Numbered from the stretch's first letter, positions 39,141 to 49,892 are shown. The stretch is DNA of 64,000 nucleotides from Glaciimonas sp. CA11.2 (GCF_034314045.1 NZ_JAVIWL010000001.1:4712001-4776000), one strand, 5' to 3'. Translations and numbers: made by a program. The notes: generated by a model not told the origin, from the letters alone.

Positions 39141-40742
39141 ATGAAATTCGATGTCGCTATTATCGGTAGTGGTTTGGCCGGCCTGTCAGTTGCCCTCCAT
39201 CTTGCAGAACAAAGAAAGGTGGTTGTCATCTCCAAGCGTGCTCTGCTTGACGGGGCCAGTAACTGGGCACAAGGCGGCATCGCCGCGGTGCTTGATTCCG
39301 GTGATAGCTATGATGAACATATCTCCGACACGCTGATTGCCGGTAGCGGATTATGTGATGAGACGGCGACACGTTATATCGTCGAACATGGCCGCGAAGC
39401 AATCGAATGGCTGATCGAGCAAGGCGTACCATTTACGCCCGATGCCAGCGCCGAGTTGGGGTTTCACCTTACCCGAGAAGGCGGCCATAGCCAACGCCGC
39501 ATCATTCACGCCGCTGATGCAACCGGGCATGCCGTACAAGTGACGCTGGAACAAAAGGTACGCTCACATCCGAATATTACGTTGCTTGAAGACCACTACG
39601 CCATTGATCTGATTACCTCTAAAAAAATTGACGGAAAAGGGGTTTCACCGCAGTGCCTCGGTCTATATGCCAAGAACGTAAAGACCGGTAAAGTCCTCAC
39701 CATCAGCGCTGGTCATACTGTGATGGCGACCGGCGGCGCAGGTAAAGTCTATCTTTATACCACCAACCCTGATACCGCTACTGGTGACGGAATTGCGATG
39801 GCGTGGCGGGCCGGATGCCGCGTTGCCAATATGGAATTCATCCAGTTTCACCCGACCTGTCTATACCACCCGTACGCCAAATCTTTCCTCATCACCGAAG
39901 CGATTCGTGGCGAAGGTGGCTTATTAAAGCTTCCCGATACAGAAGGTCAAGATGCAGGTAGACGCTTTATGCCAGACCACGACGAACGTGCGGAATTAGC
40001 GCCACGCGATATCGTTGCGCGGGCAATTGACTTTGAAATGAAAAAACGTGGTTTGGATCATGTTGATCTCGATATCAGCCACAAATCACCCGATTTTTTA
40101 AAAGAACACTTTCCGACTATTTATTCACGTTGCCTGGAACTTGGTATCGACATCACCAAACAACCGATCCCGGTCGTGCCTGCGGTCCATTTCACCTGCG
40201 GCGGTGTGGTCACCGATCTGAGCGGACGCACGGATCTGCCCGGTTTATACGCAGTCGGCGAAACAGCTTATACCGGTTTGCATGGTGCTAATCGCCTCGC
40301 TAGTAACTCACTCCTTGAATGCGTTGTGATTGGCCGTGCCACTGCCAAATACATCGAGCAACAAGCCAAACCAAAATCGAGACCGCTCCCGGCCTGGGAT
40401 GAAAGTCGGGTTACCGACGCCGACGAAGAGGTCGTCATCGCCCACAACTGGGATGAGTTGCGCCGCTTTATGTGGAACTATGTTGGGATAGTTCGAACCA
40501 ATAAACGGCTTGAGCGCGCCCAGCACCGCATCCGATTATTGAAGGAAGAAATCGATGAATATTACACACACTTCCGCATCAGCCGTGATTTGCTGGAACT
40601 GCGTAATTTGGTGCAAGTAGCGTCTTTGATTGTGGAAAGTGCGCTGTCAAGACGCGAAAGCCGCGGGCTGCATTACAGTCAGGATTATCCTGAAACATTG
40701 GCAAAGGCCTTGCCAACGGTATTGACGCCTGACAGGCATTAA
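39141..40742 (+). CDS. nadB: L-aspartate oxidase
   Basis: A 533-aa flavoprotein that oxidises L-aspartate to iminoaspartate, the first step of de novo NAD synthesis. It opens with the FAD fold [17 protein letters not shown], has [12 protein letters not shown], the active-site region HTREGGHS-like and the MEFIQFHPT and GLYAVGETA motifs of the succinate dehydrogenase/fumarate reductase superfamily. It faces nadC-nadA on the opposite strand; together they form the complete quinolinate route. Confidence 0.96.
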   Translation: MKFDVAIIGSGLAGLSVALHLAEQRKVVVISKRALLDGASNWAQGGIAAVLDSGDSYDEHISDTLIAGSGLCDETATRYIVEHGREAIEWLIEQGVPFTPDASAELGFHLTREGGHSQRRIIHAADATGHAVQVTLEQKVRSHPNITLLEDHYAIDLITSKKIDGKGVSPQCLGLYAKNVKTGKVLTISAGHTVMATGGAGKVYLYTTNPDTATGDGIAMAWRAGCRVANMEFIQFHPTCLYHPYAKSFLITEAIRGEGGLLKLPDTEGQDAGRRFMPDHDERAELAPRDIVARAIDFEMKKRGLDHVDLDISHKSPDFLKEHFPTIYSRCLELGIDITKQPIPVVPAVHFTCGGVVTDLSGRTDLPGLYAVGETAYTGLHGANRLASNSLLECVVIGRATAKYIEQQAKPKSRPLPAWDESRVTDADEEVVIAHNWDELRRFMWNYVGIVRTNKRLERAQHRIRLLKEEIDEYYTHFRISRDLLELRNLVQVASLIVESALSRRESRGLHYSQDYPETLAKALPTVLTPDRH

Positions 40743-40840
40743 GTTATCGGGTCTGACGGTGCCGCAGAATGGCAATTTTTCAGATATTACCTCTAAAGAC
40801 TGATTGTTTCTACGCCCTACTTCTGCGTCATCATCAATCC

Positions 40841-40885
40841 CAGGAAATCAAGATCACCATCCTGGTTCTTGATTTCCTGTTTTTT
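40841..40885 (+). terminator. Intrinsic terminator of nadB
   Basis: A perfect 13-bp stem (CAGGAAATCAAGA / TCTTGATTTCCTG) with a 13-nt loop and six T. It serves the plus strand only; no T run on the other side. Confidence 0.9.
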
Positions 40886-40912
40886 CGGGAAGCTTACCTT
40901 TAGCGACCCATC

Positions 40913-41812
40913 TTAATCGAGTACGCGCAGTGAATAATCTGCTGCGCGGATATCCTTGGTCAGACTGCCAATCGAAATCCGGTCAACGCCAGTCTCAGCA
41001 ATCGCCCGAACGGTTTCCATATTAATGCCGCCAGACGCTTCCAATAGCGCCCTGCCCGCAGTTAACTTGACCGCATCCCGCATTGCATCAAGGGTAAAAT
41101 TATCGAGTAGAACCGATGTTGCACCGGCATTCAGCGCTTCATCCAACTCCACCAAATTTTCCACCTCGACCTGAATCGTTACTCCAGCATTCAGGTTTTG
41201 AGCGGCACGCATTGCCGCGCTGATTCCACCAGCGGCGGCGATATGGTTTTCCTTGATCAAGATACCGTCATACAATGCCAGCCGTTGATTATGACCGCCA
41301 CCCACACGAACCGCGTACTTTTGCGCTAAGCGTAAGCCCGGCAACGTTTTACGGGTATCGAGTATTTTCGCGTTAGTGTCGGCAATCAGGTTGACGTAAC
41401 TGCGGGTCGCGGTGGCAACACCGGACAGCAACTGCAGAAAATTGAGCGCACCGCGTTCAGCGGTCAGCAAACCGCGTGCTGGTGCAGCAATATCGCAGAC
41501 TTTGCTGTCGGCGCGCATTACATCACCTTCGGCGTAATGCCATTCAATCTGAATGCGGCTGTCGAGCCGTTGCATGACCGCCTCAAACCAAGGCGCCCCA
41601 CAAAGAACCGCTTCCTCGCGCACGATCACGCGCGCTTTTACCATGGCATCGGCCGGTACCAACATACCGGTGAAGTCTCCACTGCCGACATCTTCAGCAA
41701 TACCAGTATTAATATTATTTTCAAATGCCGCTTGCAATGCCTGATCAAACGGTGCGAAACGGTTTTTCAATGAGCTATTTGCATTGTTTACATTACTGAT
41801 AGGGAGACTCAT
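40913..41812 (-). CDS. nadC: Nicotinate-nucleotide pyrophosphorylase (carboxylating)
   Basis: A 299-aa quinolinate phosphoribosyltransferase making NaMN from quinolinate and PRPP. Conserved: [65 protein letters not shown], and ASGGI..ETV. Its start overlaps the stop of nadA by four bases (ATGA), so the pair is translationally coupled. Confidence 0.96.
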   Translation of the reverse strand: MSLPISNVNNANSSLKNRFAPFDQALQAAFENNINTGIAEDVGSGDFTGMLVPADAMVKARVIVREEAVLCGAPWFEAVMQRLDSRIQIEWHYAEGDVMRADSKVCDIAAPARGLLTAERGALNFLQLLSGVATATRSYVNLIADTNAKILDTRKTLPGLRLAQKYAVRVGGGHNQRLALYDGILIKENHIAAAGGISAAMRAAQNLNAGVTIQVEVENLVELDEALNAGATSVLLDNFTLDAMRDAVKLTAGRALLEASGGINMETVRAIAETGVDRISIGSLTKDIRAADYSLRVLD

Positions 41813-42948
41813 GCGGGACCGATTCCTGAAAATAGTGTTTGTTCTTGTGCCAGATCGCTGGACGGACGGGTATTGGCTTTGCGCTCCGCTGCAAAGTCGA
41901 GCATGCGGTCAATACAGATCACTGCCTTGCGGCTGACTTCAGTATCAACGTGAATTTCGTTGCTACCAGACTCTAATACGTCGGCCAGATTCTGCAATCC
42001 GTTCATCGCCATCCAGGGACAATGCGCACAGCTTTTGCAAGTAGCGCTGTTACCGGCAGTGGGCGCGTCAATGAAGCGCTTGCCAGGTGCGGCCATACGC
42101 ATTTTATGCAAAATACCGTTATCAGTCGCAACGATAAACTCATCCGCATCCAACATCTGCGCAGCAGCGATCAACTGAGAAGTGGAGCCAACAACATCGG
42201 CCTGATCCACCACATCTTGCGGTGACTCCGGATGCACCAACACTTTAGCTTTCGGATGCTGCTTGCGCAACAGTTCAAGTTCAATCCCCTTAAACTCATC
42301 ATGCACCAGACAAGAACCTTGCCACAGCAACATGTCAGCGCCGGTTTTTTTCTGAATATATCCACCAAGATGCTTATCTGGTGCCCAAAGGATTTTTTTC
42401 CCTTGTGCGTGCAAATGGGCGACGATATCCAAACCGATTGACGATGTCACCATCCAATCAGCACGCGCCTTCACAGCGGCGCTGGTATTGGCATACACGA
42501 CCACAGTACGGTCTGGATGGGCGTCACAGAACGCACTGAACTCGTCAGGAGGACAACCTAAGTCCAACGAACAAGTAGCGTCAAGATCGGGCATCAAAAC
42601 GCGTTTGTGGGGGCTAAGAATTTTAGACGTTTCGCCCATAAACTTCACACCAGCAACCACCAACGTCTGGGCTGGATGATCGCGACCAAAACGCGCCATT
42701 TCAAGCGAGTCCGAAACACAGCCACCTGTTTCTTCTGCCAGATCCTGCAAATCTGCATCGACGTAATAATGGGCGACCAATACTGCTTGCTTTTCTTTTA
42801 ACAAGCGTTTGATACGCGCCTTTAATTCAGTTTTTTCCTGCTGTGTAGGGTTGGCAGCGACCCTAGCCCAAGCTTGCGCGGTACAACTGCTGCCTTGCGC
42901 CATTTGCGGGCGCTCGAATTCAATAGTTTTAATAAGTTGCGATGGCAT
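41809..42948 (-). CDS. nadA: Quinolinate synthase A
   Basis: A 379-aa 4Fe-4S enzyme that condenses iminoaspartate with dihydroxyacetone phosphate. Cluster cysteines lie in [19 protein letters not shown] and [13 protein letters not shown]; the substrate motifs [16 protein letters not shown] and [10 protein letters not shown] are present. The first ~35 residues are an extension common in betaproteobacteria. It is the first gene of the nadA-nadC operon. Confidence 0.96.
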   Translation of the reverse strand: MPSQLIKTIEFERPQMAQGSSCTAQAWARVAANPTQQEKTELKARIKRLLKEKQAVLVAHYYVDADLQDLAEETGGCVSDSLEMARFGRDHPAQTLVVAGVKFMGETSKILSPHKRVLMPDLDATCSLDLGCPPDEFSAFCDAHPDRTVVVYANTSAAVKARADWMVTSSIGLDIVAHLHAQGKKILWAPDKHLGGYIQKKTGADMLLWQGSCLVHDEFKGIELELLRKQHPKAKVLVHPESPQDVVDQADVVGSTSQLIAAAQMLDADEFIVATDNGILHKMRMAAPGKRFIDAPTAGNSATCKSCAHCPWMAMNGLQNLADVLESGSNEIHVDTEVSRKAVICIDRMLDFAAERKANTRPSSDLAQEQTLFSGIGPA

Positions 42949-43131
42949 AACGATAATGAACCTGAATCTAGTGAAACGCCAATAAGAACTGAAACCAAAA
43001 AAAATCTGGCCTCAGCCGGTAGGAGCCTAATTTTAACGCCAACGCCGATTCAATGCTGCGGTATAGTTTTATTGCTTCTGTTAAAAATTTCACTTACTAT
43101 CAATTTAACAAGAATTAGAGGCCTGACAGGG

Positions 43132-43728
43132 ATGACACTTTTTGACAAAACCACCCGTGGAAGAGCAGAAATCGCCATCCGTGGAAATAATTTATCACCA
43201 CGCTTGCGTACCTTGTTATTGCTCGTCGATGGCAAAACGGACAGCGATAAGCTGCTGACCAAGGTCGCTGGCTTGGGGTTGTCAGCTTCGCATCTGGAAA
43301 TACTATTAGAGTCGGGACTCATTGAAGCCCACGTTACTGTTATCGCGCCGCTGACAGTTGCCCCCTCAACTAAGCCAGCAATCAACACGGATACTTTCAA
43401 TGCGTCGGTAGCGTCACCACCTTCCGCTGCCCCTGTCTTCGGAATACCACAAACGCAAACAATTCTACCAATAGGAAAAAGTCAGTTCGAATGCGTTTAT
43501 CGGTTTTACAACGAAACGATCAAGAGCATGATCGGTTTGCGTGGATATAGTCTGCAACTGAGGGTCGAACGGGCTAGTTCGATTGATGATTTCAAAGAAA
43601 TAAGACAGCTTTATCTCGAAGCCATATTTAAGTCCAAAGGCAAAGAAATCACCCGCAGCCTGCGCGATCGACTCGATCAGTTACTTTATCTTGGCGAACC
43701 GGGGCCAAATTCTATCAATTTGGAATAG
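43132..43728 (+). CDS. Conserved hypothetical protein with N-terminal winged-helix-like domain
   Basis: 198 aa from the ATG at 43132; the longer frame from 42874 overlaps nadA. The N-terminal 65 residues (RGNNLSPRLRTLLLLVDGKTD, then LGLSASHLEILLESGLIE) have the pattern of a small helical or winged-helix domain found in unnamed Burkholderiales proteins. A Pro/Ser/Ala-rich linker (about 70-115) joins it to a helical C-terminal part containing YRFYNETIKSMIGLRGY and a Leu/Arg-rich end. No enzyme motif or signal peptide. Divergent from nadA. Function unknown. Confidence 0.7.
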   Translation: MTLFDKTTRGRAEIAIRGNNLSPRLRTLLLLVDGKTDSDKLLTKVAGLGLSASHLEILLESGLIEAHVTVIAPLTVAPSTKPAINTDTFNASVASPPSAAPVFGIPQTQTILPIGKSQFECVYRFYNETIKSMIGLRGYSLQLRVERASSIDDFKEIRQLYLEAIFKSKGKEITRSLRDRLDQLLYLGEPGPNSINLE

Positions 43729-43754
43729 CACTTTAAAGAACGCCACTAAAGCGC

Positions 43755-43792
43755 AAAAAAAAGTGCACCTAAAACGTAGGGTGCACTTTTTT
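43755..43792. terminator. Bidirectional intrinsic terminator between the hypothetical gene and ybiT
   Basis: AAAAGTGCACC and GGTGCACTTTT arms around a 9-nt loop, with an A run before and a T run after, so it can end transcription from both convergent genes. Confidence 0.9.
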
Positions 43793-43922
43793 GACATTCA
43801 CGAAGACAACCTCTTCACCAGCCACCTAAACCACCAGTCAACACTCGCAATCTAGCATAGAGAAGCAACTCCGCACCCATGTTGACTGCACTAGAATAGC
43901 CAATAACTGATCGTCAAATCAG

Positions 43923-45524
43923 TTACTCAATACCTTGGCTAGTCAGATAATCTTCATAATTGCCGCGGAAATCAACTATTTCAGTCTCTTTGACTTCTAA
44001 AATACGTGTTGCCAGAGATGATACAAATTCCCGGTCATGAGAGACAAAAATCAACGTACCGGCATATTTATCAAGAGCAATATTGAGCGATTCAATAGAC
44101 TCCATATCCATATGATTGGTTGGCTCGTCCATTAACAAAATGTTATGGCGGCCCAACATCAATTTGCCATAAGTCATTCGTCCCTTTTCACCACCCGATA
44201 ATACTTTGACAGATTTCTTGACGTCATCGCCACTGAACAACAAGCGACCAAGAATCGAGCGAACCGCCTGATCGTCGTCACCTTCCTGTGTCCATGCGCC
44301 CATCCAGTCAGTCAGCGTAATATCCGCGGCAAAGTTTTCAGTTGGGTCTTGCGGCATGTAACCTGGATTAGCGTTTTCTGCCCATTTCACCAAACCCGTA
44401 TCTGCTTCGAGCCCGCAAATATCTGTGCCGCCTATGCTACGAAGCAAAGTGGTTTTACCCGCGCCGTTGGCACCGATAATCGCGATACGCTCGCCAGCTT
44501 CAACCATGATGCCAAAATTCTTAAACAGCGTACGGTCGTAACTCTTGGTGATGCTTTGCACATCCACAGCCAGTCGATGCAATTTTTTCTCGCCATCAAA
44601 ACGAATAAACGGATTGGCGCGGCTGGATGGCTTAAGGTCTTCAACCTTAATCTTTTCAATTTGCTTGGCACGGGATGTCGCCTGACGCGCTTTAGATTTA
44701 TTCGCCGCAAAACGACGCACAAAGTCTTGCAATTCAGCGACTTTATCCTTAGCTTTTGCATTGACTGACAACTGCTGCGCACGCGCTTGTGTGGACGCCA
44801 GCATATAGTCATCGTAGTTTCCGGGATATACCTTCAATGTGCCGTAATCCATATCGGCCATGTGAGTACACACCTGATTCAAAAAGTGACGATCATGGGA
44901 AATAATGATCATGGTCGAATTGCGCTGATTTAATACATCTTCAAGCCAGCGAATGGTGTTGATATCCAGGTTATTCGTCGGCTCGTCGAGCAACAGAATG
45001 TCAGGATTAGAGAACAGCGCCTGCGCCAACAATACGCGCAATTTCCAACCCGGCGCGACATTGCTCATTGGACCTTTATGCTGGTCCATCGCCACGCCAA
45101 CTCCCATCAACAGTTCGCCCGCGCGTGATTCAGCGGTATAACCATCGTATTCTGCGAATTTGGCCTCAAGGTCGGCGGCCTTCATATAATCGTCGTCGGT
45201 CGCCTCAGGATCGGCATAAATTGCATCGCGCTCGGCCATGGCAGCCCACATTTCAGTGTGGCCCATCATGACGACATCAAGCACGCGCATTTCTTCGAAT
45301 GCAAATTGATCCTGACGCAGTTTACCTAAACGCTCGTTCGGGTCCAACATCACGTTTCCGCCAGACGGATCAAGATCACCGCCCAAAATTTTCATGAAGG
45401 TCGACTTGCCGCAGCCGTTGGCACCGATCAAACCATAGCGATTGCCATCGCCGAATTTGACCGAAATGTTTTCAAACAACGGCTTGGCGCCGAACTGCAT
45501 TGTAATATTTGCTGTGGATAGCAC
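43923..45524 (-). CDS. ybiT: ABC-F ATPase YbiT
   Basis: A 533-aa soluble protein with two ABC ATPase domains, of the ribosome-associated ABC-F group. It aligns along its whole length with E. coli Ybi[24 protein letters not shown] (in part), Walker A GANGCGKS and GANGAGKT, the non-canonical first signature [13 protein letters not shown], the second [12 protein letters not shown], and two LLLDEPTN(N/H) Walker B motifs. No membrane segments. ABC-F proteins rescue or tune stalled ribosomes. Monocistronic. Confidence 0.95.
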   Translation of the reverse strand: MLSTANITMQFGAKPLFENISVKFGDGNRYGLIGANGCGKSTFMKILGGDLDPSGGNVMLDPNERLGKLRQDQFAFEEMRVLDVVMMGHTEMWAAMAERDAIYADPEATDDDYMKAADLEAKFAEYDGYTAESRAGELLMGVGVAMDQHKGPMSNVAPGWKLRVLLAQALFSNPDILLLDEPTNNLDINTIRWLEDVLNQRNSTMIIISHDRHFLNQVCTHMADMDYGTLKVYPGNYDDYMLASTQARAQQLSVNAKAKDKVAELQDFVRRFAANKSKARQATSRAKQIEKIKVEDLKPSSRANPFIRFDGEKKLHRLAVDVQSITKSYDRTLFKNFGIMVEAGERIAIIGANGAGKTTLLRSIGGTDICGLEADTGLVKWAENANPGYMPQDPTENFAADITLTDWMGAWTQEGDDDQAVRSILGRLLFSGDDVKKSVKVLSGGEKGRMTYGKLMLGRHNILLMDEPTNHMDMESIESLNIALDKYAGTLIFVSHDREFVSSLATRILEVKETEIVDFRGNYEDYLTSQGIE

Positions 45525-45905
45525 GGAAAAAAGCCCTTAGAAACAATATGGAATAACCTTCTATTTTACCATTTTGCTGCGACGTGTTCAGTCACGACCA
45601 AAAATAGGGTCGTTTTGCTGCTTAAATATCATCAAAAAAGTACTAGCAACCAACATTTAATGCATCTAAACCAAACTCATTCCGCTTAGAGTGAACATCG
45701 ACATAATTAGTCAAACAACATTGCGCGCACCCTAATTCGGCGAATGTCGTACCGATATTAATCTCACCAATCAAGGGAACCTTTTCTGGAGGAAGACTTT
45801 CCTATAAGCCTCAATTCTACGCAGCGCGTCGCCATGGGCCTCGCAAATAAGGCGATCCAGTAGTAACAATACTTAATTTTTTTACCCGCAAAACAGGAAA
45901 CACGT
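45525..45905. other. Intergenic region upstream of the C/H/D-motif protein
   Basis: 381 bp, AT-rich relative to the neighbours, without a supported gene. No clear promoter was assigned. Confidence 0.4.
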
Positions 45906-46619
45906 ATGCGAACTCAATCGCCACATAACAATCCCACCATCGCTGCCGCTTCAAACCAGGAAGCCGGTCATCATCTTGCAGTTGCGACAGCCGGTGAGGC
46001 TGGAAATTACGGCGTCAATTATGTCAAGGAACGGGTCAACGACAGCGTAGTGTTGGAAATTCTTCGAAACGGAGCATGCCCTGAGGACCTAAAGAAGCAG
46101 CAACGCATCATGCAGCAGTCAGCAGGAACTTTCGGAAAAGCGATGAATAGTTTCACTTCGGAAGATTTTATTAAACTTACTAACGCAGTCAAACTTTATG
46201 CAATTGGAAATTGTGCTGATCTATGCATGCTCGCGGCACGCGCAATCGTTGAAAATGGCTATCCCCATACTGTTGAACTTTGCGGAATATCAGGCGAATT
46301 AAATGATTATTTCTTAGACCATGCTTTTTTAAGCATCCATTGTGATCCACAAAACGAGAATGCACGCAGCCATGTTATCGATCCACTCGTAGAATTGCTG
46401 AGTCCATCCGATCAAAGTCATTTTCTTGGCGCCGTTCAGCCGAAGACGTTTGAACAGCAACATTCTTATCGACATTTATTCTGTTACGCTATCCATCAAA
46501 TAACTGGTGCCGCACAATTTGTGTCATTAGCTGATATTTCCAATCTGGAGAGACTTTCTATCGGGACATTTTCTTACACTCCCGATAGCCAGCTTCAATT
46601 CAATCCAAGCACAAGTTAG
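45906..46619 (+). CDS. Unrecognised protein with papain/transglutaminase-like Cys-His-Asp pattern
   Basis: 237 aa, ribosome site AGGAAA 6-7 bp upstream. No family is recognised with certainty. The first ~30 residues are polar and low in complexity, without a Sec signal. A helical stretch follows, then GNCADLC (Cys103), LDHAFLSI (His139) and HVIDPL (Asp159). This G-N-C-x-D/E ... D-H-x-F-x-x-I ... h-x-D-P spacing is the one seen in transglutaminase-like and papain-like toxins and type III effectors (established pattern; its use here is inference). Flanked by unrelated genes and by AT-richer DNA, it could be horizontally acquired. An effector or toxin is possible; a housekeeping peptidase is not excluded. 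Confidence 0.6.
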   Translation: MRTQSPHNNPTIAAASNQEAGHHLAVATAGEAGNYGVNYVKERVNDSVVLEILRNGACPEDLKKQQRIMQQSAGTFGKAMNSFTSEDFIKLTNAVKLYAIGNCADLCMLAARAIVENGYPHTVELCGISGELNDYFLDHAFLSIHCDPQNENARSHVIDPLVELLSPSDQSHFLGAVQPKTFEQQHSYRHLFCYAIHQITGAAQFVSLADISNLERLSIGTFSYTPDSQLQFNPSTS

Positions 46620-46707
46620 TCCTGATGTGAAAAGTTAACGCACAATTAACTCAGTAATGACGCGTGCCCAAAACTTTACAACATGTCCATCCGTATAAAA
46701 AGATAAA

Positions 46708-47562
46708 TTAAGGCCGCGAGACCGTGTCGAGACCAAGAACGCTGGCATCCTCCGCGCCATATCCTGCTGAAATGAGCTGGTCCATTCTCACGGCAATCGA
46801 AGGCAATGCCGCCATCGGCCGATCACCTGTTGTCTCCAACATCAATCGAACGTCCTTGCGCGCCATCGCCAGTTCAAAACTCGCAGTGAAGTGTCCCTTG
46901 GCCATGCTTAGCCCTCGCCCACCAACCATGCCGTTCAGATCAAGCAGACCAAGCAATTTGATAGCATCTTCACCGTCAACACCGCTGGCTTGCGCGAGTG
47001 TGAGAACGTCCGCCATCACCGCGGTGAGGCCAATAATCATGGCATTGCCAAACAATTTGTTCGCTGCGGCAAGATCGGCGCGCTCACCCATATATTGGAG
47101 ACGCTTGGTCATTTTGGCGAGATCCGCCTCGACGGATTCGAAAAGCGCCCGTGGCCCCGCAACCATCATCGCCCCTTGAGCATTGCGCGCAGCAGGTGGC
47201 CCCATAAAGACCGGACAGTGTAAATATTTCACACCAGCCGCATGTAATCTTTCGGCCCGCTCAGCAGTCAGCGTCGGTAATGTTGTAGTGTGATCAATCA
47301 GGATCGCATCAGGCAATAATCCACTGCGCGCCGCCGCAATAACCTCTTCAACTACTGCGTCATCCTTCAACACAATGTGAACTCTTGAAGCACCTTGAAC
47401 CGCTTCAGCAGGCGTCGTTGCTGCCTTCACGCCAAACTGCGCCAGAGCGACAACTTTATCCATGGAGCGATTCCATGCAGTAACAGAATCACCACGTTTT
47501 GTAGCCGCCTCAGCGAAGGCGGCTCCGAGTAAGCCAGTACCAAGAAAAGCGATGTTTGCCAT
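46708..47562 (-). CDS. NAD(P)-dependent beta-hydroxyacid dehydrogenase / imine-reductase-like protein
   Basis: 284 aa. The Rossmann motif AFLGTGLLGAAFAEA (5-19) is followed by NRS for NADP binding, the substrate loop HCPVFMGPPAARN, and the catalytic lysine in AANKLFGN (Lys169). The C-terminal half is helical, as in 3-hydroxyisobutyrate dehydrogenase and GLYR1-like enzymes. The exact substrate cannot be predicted. Confidence 0.85.
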   Translation of the reverse strand: MANIAFLGTGLLGAAFAEAATKRGDSVTAWNRSMDKVVALAQFGVKAATTPAEAVQGASRVHIVLKDDAVVEEVIAAARSGLLPDAILIDHTTTLPTLTAERAERLHAAGVKYLHCPVFMGPPAARNAQGAMMVAGPRALFESVEADLAKMTKRLQYMGERADLAAANKLFGNAMIIGLTAVMADVLTLAQASGVDGEDAIKLLGLLDLNGMVGGRGLSMAKGHFTASFELAMARKDVRLMLETTGDRPMAALPSIAVRMDQLISAGYGAEDASVLGLDTVSRP

Positions 47563-48213
47563 GACGTATCCTTTTAAAATTTAAGCTGAACAACAGAATG
47601 CGTAAATATAACACCGGTGCAATTTGGCAGATTACGACTGAGGGCTTTATGGCGGCTAATCAATACTCATCGACTTCACCACGATGCTCTACTTTCGCTC
47701 CACAAACGGCGCAATGCCGTTTTTTATGTTTATCTGCTTCGTACGATCTTCAATAGGCGACGGCAATAGATAAGTCTCGGGCTTGCTGGTTTTTGTATGC
47801 CAATCTATCAACACTGCTATTTACAGCCCACCCTCTTGTCCGCCGCGCTTCGCAAATCATCCAGCTTATTTACACAAAGCTGTCCGGTCTTTAGAAGAAA
47901 TCAGAGGAGCTGTTTACACTTTATTCGCTATATTCTCTAGAATACAGCGCTAATAGCAAAATAATTGCCGACAACAGATCCCCGTTTCATCGCGAGGTGA
48001 TGCCTCCCCACTTACGAGCACCGACCGAATTGATGCGCGAGCGAATTAAGCAATGGCACGTTTCCGTTTGGCCCTCTACGAAAAGGGTTAAGACATCGCT
48101 GGGACTAAATTTTGATATTGATCAAGACAAGCTCTATAACGTCGCCATTGTTGCCAACATCGACAAATGTGAAGACGGGTGACGTAAAAACATTCTATGA
48201 AAAGACAAGCAAA
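47563..48213. other. Intergenic region with an orphan terminator
   Basis: 651 bp without a supported protein gene (a 61-aa frame at 47997-48182 matches nothing). It contains the plus-strand terminator listed next, which serves no known gene. Confidence 0.4.
47704..47725 (+). terminator. Orphan intrinsic terminator
   Basis: A perfect AAACGGC / GCCGTTT stem with a 5-nt loop followed by T. The only plus-strand sequence upstream, back to 47563, is non-coding, so a short RNA could end here. Confidence 0.65.
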
Positions 48214-49050
48214 ATGAACCACCACAAAACATGTATCAAATACGTAATTTTTTCCTTCGCTTTAGGTACGGGCGCTGCAAATGCTGCATCGGATGCCCAG
48301 GCACCAGTCAGAGTATTTGCTGCTAGCAGCTTAACCGGTGCAATGACTGCCGTCGCCAAACTCTATTCTCAGCAGACCGGGCAGCAGATCGAAACGGTAT
48401 TTGGTCCAGCCGGATTGTTGTTGGACCGTATCGAAAATCGCGAACCGGCTGATATCCTTGTGTCAGCTAATATGGAACATCCGCAGAAACTTGCGGACGA
48501 TGGATTTGCCACGCAACCTGTTGTTTTGGTACGCAACAGATTGTGCGCGACAGCGCTGCCTAACTCCAACCTCACCACGGAAAATTTGCTGGACCGCTTG
48601 ATGGATCCGCGCGTCAGGTTAGGCACCTCGACACCGAAGGCCGATCCCGGAGGCGACTACGTTTGGATGATGTTTGCGAAGGCGGAAAAAGTACGGCATG
48701 GCGCACAAGCCGTTCTGGAAAAGAAGGCACAGCAACTGGTGGGTGGCACGAACAATCCACCTGTTCCTCAAGCAAAGGATGCAGTGAAATATTTCTTTGC
48801 ACAAAAGAAAGTGGATATTTTCCTCGGTTATTGCAGCTCGCGTCAAACCACTCCTGACCCCGAGTTAACGTCTGTCGAACTGCCGGAAGCACTGTCAATC
48901 ACCGCCGACTATGGTTTATCTGTCGTGACGCGGGAGCCGAAATCTCATATCGCTGCATACCGATTTGCGCTGTTTCTTTTAAGCCCGCAAGCGCAAAAAA
49001 TAATGAGTCAGTATAAATTTACGGCGGTGGCGATCTCCTCAGCTAAATAG
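48214..49050 (+). CDS. ModA-like periplasmic substrate-binding protein, orphan
   Basis: 278 aa from the ATG at 48214, with a Sec signal (about 1-25, ending ANAA). The mature part opens VRVFAASSLTGAMTAVAKLYSQQTG and has ETVFGPAGLLLDRIENREPADIL (in parts), the fold of molybdate/tungstate and related oxyanion binding proteins. No modB or modC gene follows, so its membrane partner must be elsewhere, or it has another ligand. The DNA just downstream holds decayed genes. Confidence 0.8.
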   Translation: MNHHKTCIKYVIFSFALGTGAANAASDAQAPVRVFAASSLTGAMTAVAKLYSQQTGQQIETVFGPAGLLLDRIENREPADILVSANMEHPQKLADDGFATQPVVLVRNRLCATALPNSNLTTENLLDRLMDPRVRLGTSTPKADPGGDYVWMMFAKAEKVRHGAQAVLEKKAQQLVGGTNNPPVPQAKDAVKYFFAQKKVDIFLGYCSSRQTTPDPELTSVELPEALSITADYGLSVVTREPKSHIAAYRFALFLLSPQAQKIMSQYKFTAVAISSAK

Positions 49051-49143
49051 ATAATCATGCTATCTGTATTTGGCCGAGACTATTTTAATGGTCGTGCGTT
49101 TGCTTTCTTATCGATAAATATCACAATGGCCTAGCCAAAACGA

Positions 49144-49361
49144 ATGCCTTTTCAGGACAACACAGACGATTCAGTCACTTGTCGATGACGGAATAATTAA
49201 GCCCGTCGATGCAGAGGCTATGGCGCGACTTATCAATGGTACTGCCCATATTGGCGCTCTTTGAATTGCAGCTTCTGATGCGTCATCAACCATGTTAGTC
49301 AAAGCAGTCGACGCATTTCGCCCAGCTTGCGTCGGAACTACTGAAGGCCAATGAAGGATAG
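49144..49361 (+). pseudogene. Remnant of a TetR-family regulator C-terminus
   Basis: Reading from about 49144, the frame gives TIQSLVDDGIIKPVDAEAMA, RLINGTAHIGAL, then a TGA at 49262-49264 where the family has Trp, then IAASDASSTMLVKAVDAFR. An extra C near 49320 shifts the frame, after which QLASELLKANEG and a stop follow. This is the C-terminal ligand-domain end of a TetR regulator with one nonsense and one frameshift mutation; the N-terminal half is missing. Confidence 0.8.
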
Positions 49362-49377
49362 CACTGGACGCTTACAT

Positions 49378-49624
49378 GACGCGCTTGTCAACCTTTTGGA
49401 TCTTGTGGCTTGGCCGTACCCAAATACGCCAAAAAGTAAGAGTATTCATGGACTTCTTTGTCGAAAGATTTAATGCGGAACTCAACGCTAGTCTCGATGG
49501 AAACGTACGCCGCGCAATTGACATACACGAAGGAGAGGACATGAACGAGTCCGCCTTTAGGGCGCTCGTTAACCAAGCGGTTGCTCTTAACGGCTCTGGC
49601 AAGGCAAAAACTGCAAAAAAATAA
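49378..49624 (+). pseudogene. Probable remnant of a LysR-type regulator C-terminus
   Basis: Frame one gives VAWPYPNTPK, and after a slip in the A run at about 49428-49434 the other frame continues KVRVFMDFFVERFNAEL, the usual end of LysR effector domains. The second frame stays open to 49624 (an 82-aa ORF from an ATG at 49376), whose last 40 residues match nothing. It directly follows the TetR remnant. Confidence 0.5.
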
Positions 49625-49795
49625 AGTAGTGAAGAATTCCGCCATAGAAAATACCCGACAACGCGCGATTTTTACGAGCGCAGAACTGACCAGATTTCTC
49701 GTTAGAATTCTGCCGTGGTGATCGATAGCAGGCCATTGCAAAGGCGAGCCTTGGGATTGATGCTTCGGCGCACCTCTCCCTTCAATCTGATGGCC

Positions 49796-49821
49796 TACCT
49801 CTTGTACTTACCTCTTGTACT
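49796..49821. repeat. 13-bp tandem direct repeat, two copies
   Basis: TACCTCTTGTACT occurs twice head to tail. Confidence 0.9.
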
Positions 49822-49892
49822 TGACGCAATCAGGCGAGAGACTATTATTGGGTGTGGCCTTGGCTTTTAACTTTTTCAATACCGGCCTTATT

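Noticed and set aside
47997..48182. 61-aa ORF upstream of the ModA-like gene
   Set aside because: No family match and no ribosome site.
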